Under the pieces are notes generated by a model that was not told where the DNA came from, ran no database searches, and saw only the letters and a list, made by a program, of their open reading frames with translations. A stretch of DNA of 64,000 nt, from positions 1,178,001 to 1,242,000 of the forward strand of contig JAGFBZ010000261.1 of assembly GCA_018398805.1 (NCBI GenBank), read 5' to 3'. The translations under genes and the position numbers were made by a program. The DNA is from Hirundichthys speculiger. Lineage: Eukaryota > Chordata > Actinopteri > Beloniformes > Exocoetidae. Positions within the stretch are counted from its first letter, which is position 1; each line of letters opens with the position of its first letter. This document shows, piece after piece, positions 1 through 11,996 of the stretch.

Positions 1-428
1 AGTCAGTCACCTCAAAGCACCCCTGCAGTGCCTCATAGGCCTCGTCAGACCATCTCCTCACAGTCTTTGTTGTTGTGGGCTGGCTCTTAACAACAGGCAC
101 GTAACAGGGTTTGAGGTGAACCAGGTTGTGGTCTGACCTACCAAGTGGGGGGAGGGGCGAGGAGCTGTATGCCTCCTTGGCATTAGCATACAGCAGATCA
201 ATGGTTCTCTCCTCTCTGGTGGGGCCGCTCACATACTGTGTGAATGTGGGGAGTGAAGTGTTCATGGTAATGTGATTGAAGTCACCCGAGATAGCAATGA
301 ATGCACTCGGGTGCTGAGTCTGTAGCCGGGCTATGGCAGAGTGGATGGAGTCACTTGCCGACGTGGGGTTTGCAGAGGGGGGAACATAAACAGCCACCAT
401 GATGACCAGTGAGAACTCCCTGGGCAGA
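1..428 (-). mobile_element. Non-LTR retrotransposon (LINE) endonuclease fragment
   Basis: On the minus strand this stretch reads as the C-terminal part of an apurinic-type endonuclease domain. Visible pieces are a GDFNH motif, a segment like ERTIDLLYANAKEAYSS, and GRSDHNLVHL. GDFNH and SDH are hallmarks of the APE-like nuclease of L2/CR1/Rex-type LINEs. The coding match begins near position 405-428 and runs off the left edge, so the reverse transcriptase would lie outside the window. The N-terminal half is missing, so the copy is 5'-truncated. The family assignment is inference. Confidence 0.8.
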
Positions 429-1396
429 TAATACGGTTATGAAAGTGAAGCATATTTGCAGCAAAAACCTTATTGTGGATGTACGAAGGCAAAAAATAAA
501 CACATCTAAAATAATCACTAATTCATTGAAAACTTATCAATTCACTCTTTATCATTTTAGCGTCTGCAATATAACTTTACCACCCGGTTTACAATTTAAT
601 ATTCTGTATGTGACCTACCACCTGTGCAACGTTGACACTCATAACATTCACTCATGCACACCTTTTATTCATGTACATATGACTCCTCATTCAAGAACAC
701 ATACATGAGCACACACAAGGCTTAGATCTTGAGCTGCACATGTACATAGTCAAACTTCTGATGTTTATATTTACCTATATATTTGTTTACTAGTGTTTTA
801 ATCATGAGTTTACAGATTCTTTTGTCCACAAACATTTCATTGCATTGTTGATTGTAAGTTAACTTACATTTTACAAATAAACCAATCTGGATCAAAGTAA
901 AGTTATGTAAAAACAAAACCATGCTTAATCAGTTTCCCATGTTTTGTAGTCACCATTCATTCACAATACCATTTATCCTTTCAAAGAGATTCAAGGGTGA
1001 GATGAACAAAAATGACAGTTTGAGGTGATATAAAATGAGTGGTGATAATTAGAACTAGAGGTGAGAATAGATAGGCCAGTTCTATTTCAGAACCAGTTTC
1101 AAATGTCATCAAGAATTGGAAATGAACGCCTTTAAACTGATCAGTTCCATTATCAGTGCCAGCAGGTGCTGAAATTGTACATAGAAAATTGACAGCAAGA
1201 CATAAGATAAGACAATAATTTAAATGTGCAACAATGCAGTAACAGACTCAGTTGTGTGTAGTTGCATTTGAAACAGCTAAGCAGTTCTGTTGGAAATACA
1301 CATTTGTTTCCTCATTGAAATTTGGTCTGGAATTGATAAAGAATTGTATCCATAAGCAGAACTGATAATGGCAAAATAATCTCTTACTAGAAACTA

Positions 1397-1732
1397 CACT
1401 ATATTGCCAAAAGTATTTCCCCACCCATGCAAATGATCAGAATCAGGTGTTCCAATCACTTCCATGGCCACAGATGTATAAAATTAAGCACCTAGACATG
1501 CAGACTATTTCTACAAACATTTGTGAAAGAATTTGTCGCTTTCAGGAGCTCAGTGAATTCAAGCATGAAACTGTATTAGGATGGCACCTGTGCTACAAAT
1601 AGTCATGAAAAATATAAATATTCCACAGTCAACTGTCAGCTGTATTATGAGGAAATGGAAGAGTTTGGGAATGACAACAACTCAGCCATGAAGTAGTAAG
1701 CCAGTTAAATTGATGGAGCGGGGACAGCGGAT
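1397..1732 (+). mobile_element. Truncated Tc1-like element, CACTATATTGCC family
   Basis: It starts after a TA with the end sequence CACTATATTGCCAAAAGTAT. It runs through a degenerate N-terminal transposase region and stops abruptly where the hAT-like element begins. The same family occurs inverted at 34310-34797 and again at 45776-45930. The reading frame is broken, and only the end repeat and helix-turn-helix region remain. Confidence 0.75.
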
Positions 1733-1831
1733 TAGGGCTGGGACGACGCGTCAACGTCATCGATGACGTCGACGCAAAAATACGTCGATGCAAAAACTGC
1801 ACGTCGATGCGCCGTCACTCAGAATCAAAAA

Positions 1832-4137
1832 ATGGCGGCGGCCGCGGCAACGAGTAGCAGCGAGTCGGGGGAGAAGAAGCTATCTCGTAACAGGGTTTCA
1901 AAAGTATGGGAGTACTTTACACTTAAAGGTAACGATTCGGTGGTCTGTGACCTGTGCAAAATAGAGATGGCGTATCATAAAAGCACTACCGCGATGCACC
2001 AGCACATTAAGAGGAAGCACGCGGGAGCTGCATGTGTGGAGGAGAAGACACCGTAAGTTTTCAACTTTTTTTTCTTTCCTTGTTTACAATGATTAACCCC
2101 GTCATTCATCCAAACCGCACCACGTAACTTGTGCTCCAGCCTCGCACACACAGAACATGTGCCCACTTAAACACGCACACACACGCCCCTCACACACTCG
2201 CCTCTTGCTGACACACTTTTTTTTACTAACACAGACACACACTCCTCAAATACACGCTAAAGTTATATTTTTTTTATTTCTTTGTCCGTCTTTTTTTTTT
2301 TTAAATACAACATTGATTGTTGTTTTCTAACTTTCAACTTTTAGGTAAATGTATTATTATTATTATTATTATTATACTTTATTGGTATGGGCAGATCATT
2401 TAGAAGTATATACAGTCATGGAAAAAATTATTAGACCACCCTTGTTTTCTTCAATTTCTTGTTCATTCTAATATCTGGTACTACTAAACGTATAATACAA
2501 TGAACACAACAAAAAAATGCAGCTCATCACATAATACTTAATGTCCTATTTGACATTCTTAAGCTTAATTGATTCCCAGGGTATATAAAAGGCCATTTCA
2601 TGTCACAAGCAGCACTGCACATGCAAAGGCTTGGAGTGGTTTCCTGCCTACATTCAAGCCGTAGCACAACTCAGAAGTTGTCAGCTCTCACATAATGCCT
2701 AAAACAAAAGAATTATGTGAAGCCACAAAGGCAGCCATCTTGGCACTGCTGGAAATTGGCATGAGTGAGAGACAGGTAGCGAAAAAACTGAAGGTCTCCA
2801 AGACAGCCATTCATTACTCCAAAAAAAAAAAAAAAAAAACTGAACATGGCACTACCAAATTGCTACCTGGTCGTGGTAGGAAACGTCTCTCTACCCCACC
2901 AGATGACCGTGCACTCATCCATTCCTGTGTCAGGTATCGTCGTCTGACCTCCAGGGACCTTAAAAATGAGTGGGCACTGTCAAGAAATGTGACTTGTTCG
3001 GCAAGGACAGTTCAAAACCGACTTGTTGAAGCTGGCTTGAAGTCACACAGAGCACGCAAGAAGCCCTTCATCAATGAAAGGCAGAAGAAGGCCCGGTTAC
3101 TCTTTGCTCGAAACCACAAGGATTGGACTGTTGATGTCCTCTTCAGTGATGAATCCAATTTTGAATTGATGCCCACTCCAGCCAACTTACTGGTTAGGAG
3201 GAAGCCTGGAGAAGCTTACAACCCAGACTGTCTTGCCCCTACAGTAAAACATAGGGGTGGATCAGTCATGATCTGGGGTTGTTTCAGTCTGAGTGGAACA
3301 GGGCAAATGCAATTGTGTGAAGGCTGAATTAACCAGGTCATGTACAGGACTACCCTTGAAAACAGTCTTCTTCCATCAGCTGGAAAACTCTTTCCTGCCT
3401 CGAATGACTGGATTTTCCAACAGGACAATGCCCCTTGCCACACGGCAAGGTCAGTTAAAGCCTGGATGGAGAACCACAACATTTGCACCATGCCTTGGCC
3501 TGCTCAATCACCGGATCTTAATCCAATTGAAAACCTGTGGAAAATCATCAAACACAAAATGAAGAACCAAGAAGCCCCAAAACAAAGAAAATTTGTTTGA
3601 ATTTGTCCAACAGGAACGGGTTGCTGTGACAGCAGAACAATGTCAGAAGCTGGTGGAGAGCATGCCAAGACGCATGGATGCAGTCATCAAAAACAATGGT
3701 TATGCAATCAAGTATTAACTCTTATGTGTAACATGTGTTTAAAGCAAACAGAAAAGAAAACATGGAATGCTTAAAAGTAGTGTTTTTGGCAGTACAATGC
3801 CATAGCTATTGATGTAAGAATTTAAGTAATTTTGGTTATTATCAAGAAAACTATGGAAAATGAATAGTTCTTAGTTCTTAAATTAAACTTTCATGAGCTA
3901 TTTTTGTTGTTATCATTATAATTGTCCAGACAAATGTACCTTTAGTTGAGCCAGGCATTAAAATTAACAAGAAATTGAAGGAAACAAGGGTGGTCTAATA
4001 ATTTTTTCCATGACTGTATTTTTATTAACCTGTGCACTGTGTTTGTGATTTATGTTTTCAGGGACAGGGATAAGCAGAAAAGTTTGGAGGACTACTATCA
4101 GACGAAAAAAAAAAAAACACTCCCCCTGATTTATTGA
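1832..4137 (+). CDS. BED zinc-finger mini-protein, two exons, hAT-derived
   Basis: Exon 1 is 1832-2052 and exon 2 is 4062-4137. The start ATGGCGGCGGCC follows in-frame upstream sequence and was chosen for its context. The protein is about 98 residues. Residues 24-66 form a BED finger: a [14 protein letters not shown] aromatic lead, then CDLC, then H-x4-H ending in HIKRKH. BED fingers bind DNA and are found at the N-terminus of hAT transposases. Exon 1 ends at ACACC followed by GTAAGT (phase 2). Exon 2 follows TTTTCAG and continues in frame as [14 protein letters not shown] to a TGA. The total of 297 nt is divisible by three. The catalytic domain is absent, so it cannot transpose by itself; at most it could bind DNA. 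It may simply be a relic. Confidence 0.5.
2413..4016 (+). mobile_element. Tc1/mariner DD34E transposon, near full length
   Basis: The 1604-bp element is bounded by TA target duplications at 2411-2412 and 4017-4018. Long terminal inverted repeats start CAGTCATGGAAAAAATTATT on both ends and remain similar for more than 50 bp. It carries a broken transposase gene. It lies in the intron of the BED-finger ORF, so it inserted after the hAT-like element. A 366-bp derivative with the same ends is at 34941-35306. Confidence 0.92.
2695..3718 (+). pseudogene. Tc1-type transposase, inactivated
   Basis: It reads as a Tc1 transposase of about 340 residues. N-terminal helix-turn-helix motifs ([18 protein letters not shown]) are followed by the DDE catalytic core. 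The catalytic acidic residues are visible: D in [10 protein letters not shown] in [14 protein letters not shown] in DLNPIENLW, with spacing that fits DD34E. An in-frame TGA at 3325-3327 breaks the core, the frame then continues to 3600, and a frameshift near 3580 separates off the last 45 residues, which end at TAA 3716-3718. A run of 18 A at 2821-2838 keeps frame but adds lysines. These lesions make the copy inactive. Confidence 0.88.
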
Positions 4138-4818
4138 AAGAAATTTTAATTTTTTTTATTATTCTTTGTAAAGTCCTGGGAGCTCCAGTAACTACTAAAA
4201 GTTAAACTACTGTTCACTTAACAGTAATAGGCCTAATACTTGAAATATTTATTTATTTCACAGATTTAAATGATTAGGCTAAGTTGCTGCTGTCACACAT
4301 TGTGTTGTTTTGTAAATTGCAGCTGTCACCGCTGCTGTTATTTTTTATTTATTTTATGTTGATAAGATTTTGGTTCAGATTGTGTTTTTTGCAGTTTTAT
4401 TTATTGAAGGAAAGTTATATTTTATTTTTTTATTATAGGATTCCATTGCACTACAACTGTGTGCACTTTGTTGTATTGTTCAATACAATTCATTTTTGAA
4501 CTTGAAAGAAGAAATTTGTGTTTTATTCATGGAGATAAATTAGCATTAATTGCTATATAGGTCAAATTATGGGGAGATAATCGATAATCTAATCGAAATC
4601 TAATCGAATCGGATTTAAAAATGAATCAGTAGATTAATCGATGCATCAAAAAAATATTTTCTAGATTAATCGATTACAAAAATAATCGTTTAACCCAACC
4701 CTAATATTAAAGTGAAACATTTTCTTCCAGTTCTGTCAAAGGGGGAAGCTCAAGGCAGCAGAGAGGAAGTGACTGCTGCCAGTGTGTGACAAAGCAGGAA
4801 GAGGCAGCTGGGGTGACA

Positions 4819-6717
4819 ATGTCAAAAGTCCAGGTGCTGAGAGCACTGGTGGAGCAGCGGTTGGCAGCTGCTGCAGAGGAGATCTTTGGGTTGTTTGAAG
4901 GAGCCATTGCGGAGTATGAGGCAGAGAAGGAGTGCCAGCGCAGCCTGCAGGACGCTTCCACTGCGCCCGAGAGAGCTGAAACAGGTCAGTTTCTTTCTCT
5001 GACCTGTTTTATTATTACAGCTTCAGGCTGTGACTTAGTCTCATATGAAGCTAAGTTTAAAGCACAGAAAATGATTTTAAAGTAATTATAAGCCAGGTGT
5101 GTGCAACTTTGACTTGCACACAGAAACCAGAAACCTTCGAAATAAAAGCTTGAGTTGTGTCAAAATACCAGTTTCACTTTTGTATCTTAAGAACTAACAT
5201 TCCAATTTATTGACTGAGTTTTTTTTCTTTATATTTACTTATTAGAAAAATGAGAAATGTGCAATACCTTTTTATTATGGATTTTTTTTCTAGCCATGAC
5301 AGTGACTGGCAAATGAGGTTCTGCTATATCAAGATAAATGGATTTCCAAAAAATTTTGCATACTATTGTGGTTCCCAAAGACTAAATTGTAATTATTTTA
5401 TTGATCATTTCAGTGTTGTTTACATTGTGATAATAACTTTTCCTCCTCATGGAACAGAAAAACATCCCAGAAAACCTGAAGTTTATTATTAGTGACAGAT
5501 AAAAATTCCACTGGTGCATTTAGGACTGAGAAGTAAACCAGAAAATACTTTACAGTTAAATTGCTTTCTAAATTCTTCAACATGATGATTCATGAACACA
5601 TAACATTAGTCAAATGTGACCTCATAATTCACATTGATATCTCTATCTCTTTGTTTCAGTTTTACCCTCAGATTCCGACAAATTTGTTGTGAGCCAAGAG
5701 GTGTTTCCTCCTGAGCAGCTGGACCAGGAAGACTCAAAGCCCCTCAACTTCAAAGATGAGCAAGACCAGTTTCCTGTCACTGTGAAGTGTGAAGAAGATG
5801 AAGAAAAACCTCAGTGCTCAGTGTATCATCACAGCCAAACTCTGGGAGGAAAAGAATGTGGAGCGCCAGAGTCAGATCCAGACACTAATAGTGAAATTAT
5901 AGGTTTTTCTAAATTTGAGGAAAATGTCAAAGATGAGTGTGATCCCTCTGGGGAAACTCAGGCAGGTTCAAACACTCACACACACAAAAATATTGACCGT
6001 AATTTGAGTGAGAGATCCTTTAGCTGCTCTGCGTGTGGAGAAAGATTCAGCCAAAACTCAAATCTAAAGACGCACATGAAAATCCACACAGCGGAGAAGC
6101 CGTTCAGCTGCACGATTTGCAATAAGAGATTTATACAGAAAGTGCATATTAAGTATCACATGGCACATCACAGCCAAACTCTGGGAGGAGCAAAAAGTGG
6201 AGCAGCAGAGTCAGATCCAGATATTGATAAAAATATAGATTCTTTTGACCCTGAAAAAATAGTCAGAGATGACTATAAGTCTCCCACTATGCCTCAGTTA
6301 CGTTCAAACCGTCTGAAAAATAGCAGCTGTAATTTGAGCCAGAGGCGGTTTTGTTGCTCTGTGTGCGGAAAAAGATTCAGCCAAAACTCAAATCTAAAGA
6401 CGCACATGAAAATCCACACAGGAGAGAAGCCGTTCAGCTGCTCCATTTGCAATAGAAGATTCATACAGAAAGCAAATATGAAGTCTCACATGGCATGTCA
6501 CACAGGGAAAAAACAATTTGGCTGCAAGACTTGTGACAAAACGTTTAATTGGCTTTATCAGCTCAAAAAACACCAGTGTTTTAGTGCAGAGCTTCATCAG
6601 ACTGCAGACAAAAGCGAGAGAGTTGAACAGATGGAAACAGCAGCTGCTGGAGATGTAGAACCCGCTGAAAGAAATGTCTATTTACAAGCTAGAACGGAGG
6701 ATGAGTCTTGCCTTTAA
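4819..6717 (+). CDS. C2H2 zinc-finger protein, five fingers (ZNF locus 1)
   Basis: Exon 1 is 4819-4984 and exon 2 is 5660-6717; the predicted protein is 407 residues. Exon 1 starts MSKVQVLRALVEQRLAAAAE and encodes an amphipathic, probably coiled-coil N-terminus. It ends ACAG before GTCAGT in phase 1. Exon 2 follows TTTGTTTCAG and opens VLPSDSDKF. An acidic region with VKCEEDEEKPQCS precedes four complete fingers (CxxC...HxxxH) in two pairs split by a linker, then a fifth finger ending LKKHQC that lacks the second histidine. The role is presumably sequence-specific DNA binding in the nucleus; the target is unknown. The linker plus the finger pair is duplicated inside the exon. The earlier in-frame GTG at 4786 was not used as the start. 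Confidence 0.85.
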
Positions 6718-7918
6718 CCTTTTTTTTAATCATAAATGGTAAGTAGAAATTATATTTATTTTCTTTTATCATTGCTGTTTTATTCTTATTACTTTTAAAC
6801 TAATCAAGTCACTTGACACATATATCGCTCTAATTTTTTCAATTCACTTCTAATCTAACTGCTACATTTTTCAGTTTGCATTTTTAGCACACTTATTTTT
6901 ATTTTCTGTGGTGGGAAATATCATGGGATGTAATATGCCCAGGTGTGATGTAAATCTATCCAACCTAAAAACATATTTTCCATCTTTACCATCTATAAAT
7001 GTTGTAATGCTACATAATAATTCTACCTTTTACAGAAATAGAAAATCATATTTTGTCTTAAAGAGAGAGAATTGAAGGTGAGTTAATGCTATAAGGGGTA
7101 GATTTCTTATTTTTTACCTTTTCTTGTTTTAACAGAATCTAGATTGTTTTCCTTGGAGACGTTGGGCCTCTCAAGCCGTTCATACAAGACATGGCATCTT
7201 TGCTAAATTTTAGCAACATACAATGTTTACATTAACATGGAGAAATACTCTGATTTTGATATGTTTACATATCATTAAAAAGTGTGATTTCCAATTTGCT
7301 GTGACCAAGTTATCATCTACTGACAGTAGGTGCTCCACACATCCCATATCTCATCTTTCATTCAGTCACTGGGTCCAACCTCATCAGACTGATGTCACAA
7401 GGTTTTAGGAAGAAAGCACCAGACACAGTAGGTTGCCATTCAGTGTTTAAATGAAATGTTGATTTTGATAACACACAAAATTTCAAACTGAAATATTACT
7501 CTTAGCACACCAACTGCGAGCCATCTTAGTATCAGACATTTTGACAAAATATTCCAAACAAATAAGTGTTCTGACTTATATTACAAAAATGCTACATTTC
7601 CAACAGAGTGACAGGATAAAACAGATGCTTTCCCTCCTCCAAGTTTATATTATCAACTCAGCAGTTGCAGGTTTTGGTATCTTTTGTGTATGCAAATGTG
7701 GTGAGGTGCACAAACATCTCAGTCTGCATCATTCAATAACTTCTTACAAGAATTGGTTTTTTTTTGTCCTTACAGTCTCCTTTTTAAATTTCACTGTGCT
7801 TTTATAAAATCTACAGGGATCAGTGGCGCAGCTGCTTTTTACCTCATCAGCTTCAGCTATTGCAGCTCAAAAGTTTCTCGTGTTCTCCTAAAGTGCATTT
7901 GCTTTGAGAGACAGCCCT
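6718..7918. other. Intergenic spacer between convergent ZNF genes
   Basis: AT-rich sequence between the stop of ZNF locus 1 (+) and the stop of ZNF locus 2 (-). It must hold both 3' untranslated regions. No coding frame resembles a known family, and I recognise no transposon ends. Confidence 0.6.
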
Positions 7919-10584
7919 TCAGACAGCGCAGCTGAGAGGTTTCTCTCCTTCATGACATCTCATGTGAGAAGTTAAATATATAGTTTTACTGAAACCTTGA
8001 CCACACACCGAACAGCTGAAGGCCTTTTCTCCGCTGTGCACTCTTGTGTGGTTGACAAAATCCTGTTTTCTTCTAAAAGCTGCAGCACACACAGAGCAGC
8101 TGAAAGGTTTCTCTCCAGTGTGGATCCTTGTGTGTTCCACAAAAGCATTTTTCCATTTAAACGTTGCCTTGCAGATGGAGCAGGTGTAAGGCTTTTCTCC
8201 TGTGTGGCTTCTCATATGACGACTTAGACCCACGCTGTGTCTGTAACTTTGACCACATACTGAGCAGGTGAAAGGTTTCTCTCCCGTATGGGTTCTTAAG
8301 TGTTGCACTAAAGTGTATTTTCTTTTAAAAGTTGAATTACAAACAGAGCAGCTGAAAGGTCTTTCACCAGTGTGAATTCTTGTGTGTTCCACATAAGCGT
8401 TTTTCCATGTAAAAGCGGCATTACAGACTGAGCAGCTGAAAGGTTTTTCTCCTGTGTGGATTCTCTGGTGTCCAAGGAGACGTCCCCTGCGGCTGAACGT
8501 TTTACCACAATCACCGCAGATGTGCAGCTTCTTACCAGGGCCACATCTTATATCACTAGAGTTTAAACCTGACTGGCGTTCACTCGCCTTCTCCCAGTTT
8601 CCATCACTGACATCAGTCTCCGAAGACTCCAAAGTCTTGTCTTCTGTGTCTGATTCCAAATACTGAGCTGGACCTGTTTGTGGTCTTCCCAGACAGCTTC
8701 CATTCTCCTCAGTCTGGCAGTGATGAAGTTCAGAGAACTGTGGTTTCTCTTCATCATCTTCGCTCTTCACAGGAACAGGATTGAATGTGAACGTGATGAT
8801 ATCAGCCTCCTCATGTTCCTCTTTGATGCGCTTGGGTTTTGGGTCCTCCTTGTCTGGACTGGGACTCCAGTTCTGCTCCTCAATAGGAAGCTCCTCTTTG
8901 ATCACCACCACCTGCTGGATGTCTGCAAGAAAACAGAAAAACAAACATTGTAGATGCAGCTTCCTAAAGTCAATGGCTAAGAATAGGTACCTGGTAACTG
9001 CCCCAGAGATTAATTGAAAAAGATAGTGATACTTGTAAGTGCAGTGTTCTTAATTGTGTTTCTAGGTGCAGAGTTGTTGCAGCTCTAGAAATTAAATGTT
9101 TTTTTTAAAATATCGGAAACAAGTTTTTACAGACAATGTTTTCTATAGTTATGAATCTAGTAAGATTTAATGGTCATTTATGTTTTATTACTAGCTAGTT
9201 GATACTAAATGCATTACATTTTTATACATTTATTGTAATTTAACACCGTGTTATGGAAAATGCTGATTAGATAGACAACCTGTTTATTTATCGCCGACTG
9301 GGGTCCTCTCGGACCCCAGAGGTGTACTTTTTGTCATATCTCAGAGGTGCTTTATTCTATAATTCCAATTTTTCATGACTTTGTCAATCAATTTGTTCCT
9401 AATGATGTCATATGATTTTTTTTCTGTTTCTGTCTTTATCTGTGCTTTTTAAAAATTCCAAAGCATTGGGGTCCAAGAGGACCCCAGTCAAAATCTCTTA
9501 TTCTGCCTATGTATTTTTAATAGATGGAACCATTTATTGAGTCAATGTTTGCCATGGGTCCTAATTTTTAATGTATCTTACTTTTGTATTTTTGACTTTT
9601 GTATTAAAATTCAAATAAAATTAAAATGTAGTGACATTTAAATGATTGTGGGTTTATTTAAGTTTTTTATATATATTGGGTTCAAAATGACCTTGGTTGG
9701 TTTCACCATATAAATACAACACAAATAATGTTTACTTGAAATTACTGAACACTAAATTATATCAGAATCAAGTCTAACGTGACTAGAGATGGTAATAGAG
9801 AGGGAAAAGCTGTGCTGTAGCCTCATTCTTTAACTGATTTGAAAAATTTCAATGGATTTGTGCTTAGCTCAGATAGCATCTTAATTGCTGTAAAGGAGAT
9901 CATAAAATTCCACTGTTGACATTTTTGGGTTAAAGAAAAGTATATTTTCGTTTTATAAAATATGCAAATTAACTATAACTTTCTTTAAATAATAAAAATA
10001 ATCTGTTGTTTTTTTCCTCAGATGACATTTAATACACCAGTAATAATATTCTGAGAAGAAAAAAGTTGTAATTTTTCTTTGATGGTTGTTTATTACAGTA
10101 TTTATTCTTGGGGATCCGCAGGGAAATATGTCGGTAGAATGAGGGTTAAGATGAGCAAAATGTATGTATGGTTTGTTATTTTAAACCGTTTTCTCTTGTG
10201 GAGAGAAAAGAAATTGGCCCACCACATTTGCCAAAAAAAATGGTTATCATAAATCAGCCACTGGCTTCCCTGATTTCTTAAAAAAAAAAAAAAAAAATTG
10301 CCATTGGTCCAAGAAAGCCCATATCAGACAGACTTCTCGTCTTAAACAAAGGAAATACACTGGGGGGGGGGGTTCAGCTTTACACACAGATTGTTTCGAT
10401 TTCGCAGAAAGCTTTTGCTCTTTTTAAATGGTTTTTTATGTTGTGTCGGGGTAAACGAGTCAGTCTACACCAGCGATCTGAATGACATGTTTTATGGAAG
10501 AAAAACCACTGAAAATGGGGGGAAATGGTTACCATGACTGTCGGCAGATTCATTAGATTCTCTTTGCTTCTCCGACGTCCTCAT
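7919..10584 (-). CDS. C2H2 zinc-finger protein, seven fingers (ZNF locus 2)
   Basis: The main exon is 8922-7919, entered through TTTTCTTGCAG on the minus strand. It opens [19 protein letters not shown], continues with the family's acidic segment ([19 protein letters not shown]) and then seven canonical C2H2 fingers with TGEKPF linkers. The reading stops at [10 protein letters not shown], just after the first cysteines of what would be finger eight. A candidate first coding exon is 10584-10533 ([17 protein letters not shown]). It ends CATG before GTAACC in phase 1, matching the main exon, and gives 351 residues. The main exon is certain, the first exon is inference. The promoter-like module at 10947-10963 lies upstream. 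Expected role: nuclear DNA binding, target unknown. Confidence 0.8.
9297..9492. mobile_element. Short MITE whose terminal repeats are hairpins
   Basis: Within the intron of ZNF locus 2. The ends GACTGGGGTCCTCTCGGACC and its near-identical inverse at 9469-9492 form a 23-bp inverted repeat with one mismatch. Each end is itself a hairpin, TGGGGTCC paired with GGACCCCA around a 4-base loop. The family is unknown to me. Confidence 0.55.
9500..10500. other. Intron sequence, no feature recognised
   Basis: AT-rich intron of the ZNF locus 2 model, with an A run near 10280-10297 and a G run near 10363-10372. A GAATGAGGGTTAA word near 10138-10149 could be the edge of a TTAA-targeting element, but I found no partner end. 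Confidence 0.4.
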
Positions 10585-10946
10585 CTTCCAAACTCCTTTG
10601 ATTTTCTCAAGGCTTCCGGATCAGTAATTTTTTGCCACAAAGACCGTAGGAAGAAGTCTGTTCTCCATCAAACTATCTCTTATCTCTCTCGATGCTCAGC
10701 TTCTCTAGTCTGGTCCCAACATCTGTAGCTTTGCAGCAGCCGTGAGCTAAATCAGAGGAAAACACATTCAAGAGACATGATGTGAACCAGAAAGTCCGCC
10801 GACAGATTTATTGAATATACATTGGATCAGAGTATTCATTCACTTCGGACAGGTTACACTCACAGAACGATTTTATCAGGAGTTTATGTGCTGCAACCGG
10901 CTGATATGAGTCACTTCCCCTGACAAGCCGGTGACGTTTGCTGTTG

Positions 10947-10963
10947 TTTTCAAAATAAAAGCC
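10947..10963 (+). promoter_or_regulatory. Promoter-like module, copy a
   Basis: TTTTCAAAATAAAAGCC on the plus strand, about 360 bp upstream of the candidate start of minus-strand ZNF locus 2. Similar words occur upstream of four other ZNF loci, always on the strand opposite the gene. Here no clear CTTCCGG word sits next to it. The regulatory role is inference from recurrence. Confidence 0.4.
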
Positions 10964-11559
10964 TAAAACCGGACCAGAATGCCAAACCGCTTCTGCGCGG
11001 CCTTATCTACTAAATTAACCTTATTATCCATCTGTTCTTCTATTGTCATTTTTTTCCTGCTTAATTTGTTTCAGAACATTCAGACTTGCATGGAAGAAGG
11101 GGGGTCTGATCTGAATTTGGCTGTCAGACCTTTTAATTCTAAATGCCACAGTGACTTGCAGACTGCACACAGAAATGTGGTTTTCAATCAGACCCGCTGA
11201 GGCAACATCTCACATCTAAAACTAAGTTAATGTTGTTTAGTTAATCCGAAAAGGTTTATAATGCTAATAAATTAAGGGATAAAATTCTAAAATGTCCATC
11301 TCTGGTGGGTTTAAGTGTACTCTCAAGTAAGTTGCTGGACACTGATCAAGCATTTGATAATGCAGTATTAATTGCATTTTGGCAATAAATGTCAATGCAG
11401 AATCCCCAGAAGACCAGTGGAAGCCAGTCCAGAGGAATTCATATGAGGAATTCATTAGATTTTCATATCAATGTTTAAATTTTTTATTTTACAGTTCTTA
11501 CATACATCTAGTTATGCTATTTCTTGGACACATCATCAGTGATTACCTGAGCTCATCGG

Positions 11560-11770
11560 GGGTTTCGGGTCTTTCAACTTCAGACCCCCTCACCCAGGTG
11601 ACCCGACCGGGGTGATCAGTTCCCGGCCTGTGTCCAAGAAGCACTCAACCACTGCCTTATCCCTCTGGATCCACAGCCACTGCGAGGCTCTCCTCTTACG
11701 TGCCCCTGTGATGCCCAGGAGGCTGTAGACCTTGCTGAGTGACTTCCCTGCAAAGCCACTAAAATGTAAG
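11560..11770 (-). mobile_element. LINE reverse-transcriptase C-terminal fragment
   Basis: On the minus strand the sequence reads [19 protein letters not shown], then [17 protein letters not shown] and an ITPVGSP segment. This resembles the C-terminal portion of fish non-LTR polyproteins. Frames are broken and both ends are truncated. The family is unassigned. Confidence 0.5.
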
Positions 11771-11814
11771 TTTTATAACATTTACCAATGGGCACAATCA
11801 GTCTCCAACATAGA

Positions 11815-11864
11815 GACATATGTATATGTATATATATATATACATATATACATATATACATATA

Positions 11865-11931
<67 letters not shown>

Positions 11932-11996
11932 TTATATACATATATATACGTGTATATATATATATATGTATATATACATATATATATTGTGTGTAT
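11815..11996. repeat. TA-rich microsatellite
   Basis: About 180 bp of imperfect (TA)n with interspersed CATA and GTA units. It creates spurious Tyr/Ile-rich open frames on both strands. Confidence 0.95.

Larger units (their letters stand above)
1731..4705 (+). mobile_element. hAT-like element with BED-finger exons, interrupted by Tc1
   Basis: The left end ATTAGGGCTGGG and the right end CCCAACCCTAAT form a short inverted repeat. Subterminal sequence near both ends is rich in CGATTAATCGAT-type words, typical of hAT ends. Inside are two exons of a BED-finger ORF, and a Tc1 element (2413-4016) sits in the intron between them. No hAT transposase catalytic domain is visible. I see no convincing 8-bp target duplication (CAGCGGAT on the left, ATATTAAA on the right), so one end may be rearranged. 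Confidence 0.6.

Noticed and set aside
4786..5085. Start of ZNF locus 1 at the upstream GTG and read-through past 4984
   Set aside because: GTG starts are not expected here, and the splice donor at 4985 joins in phase with the finger exon.
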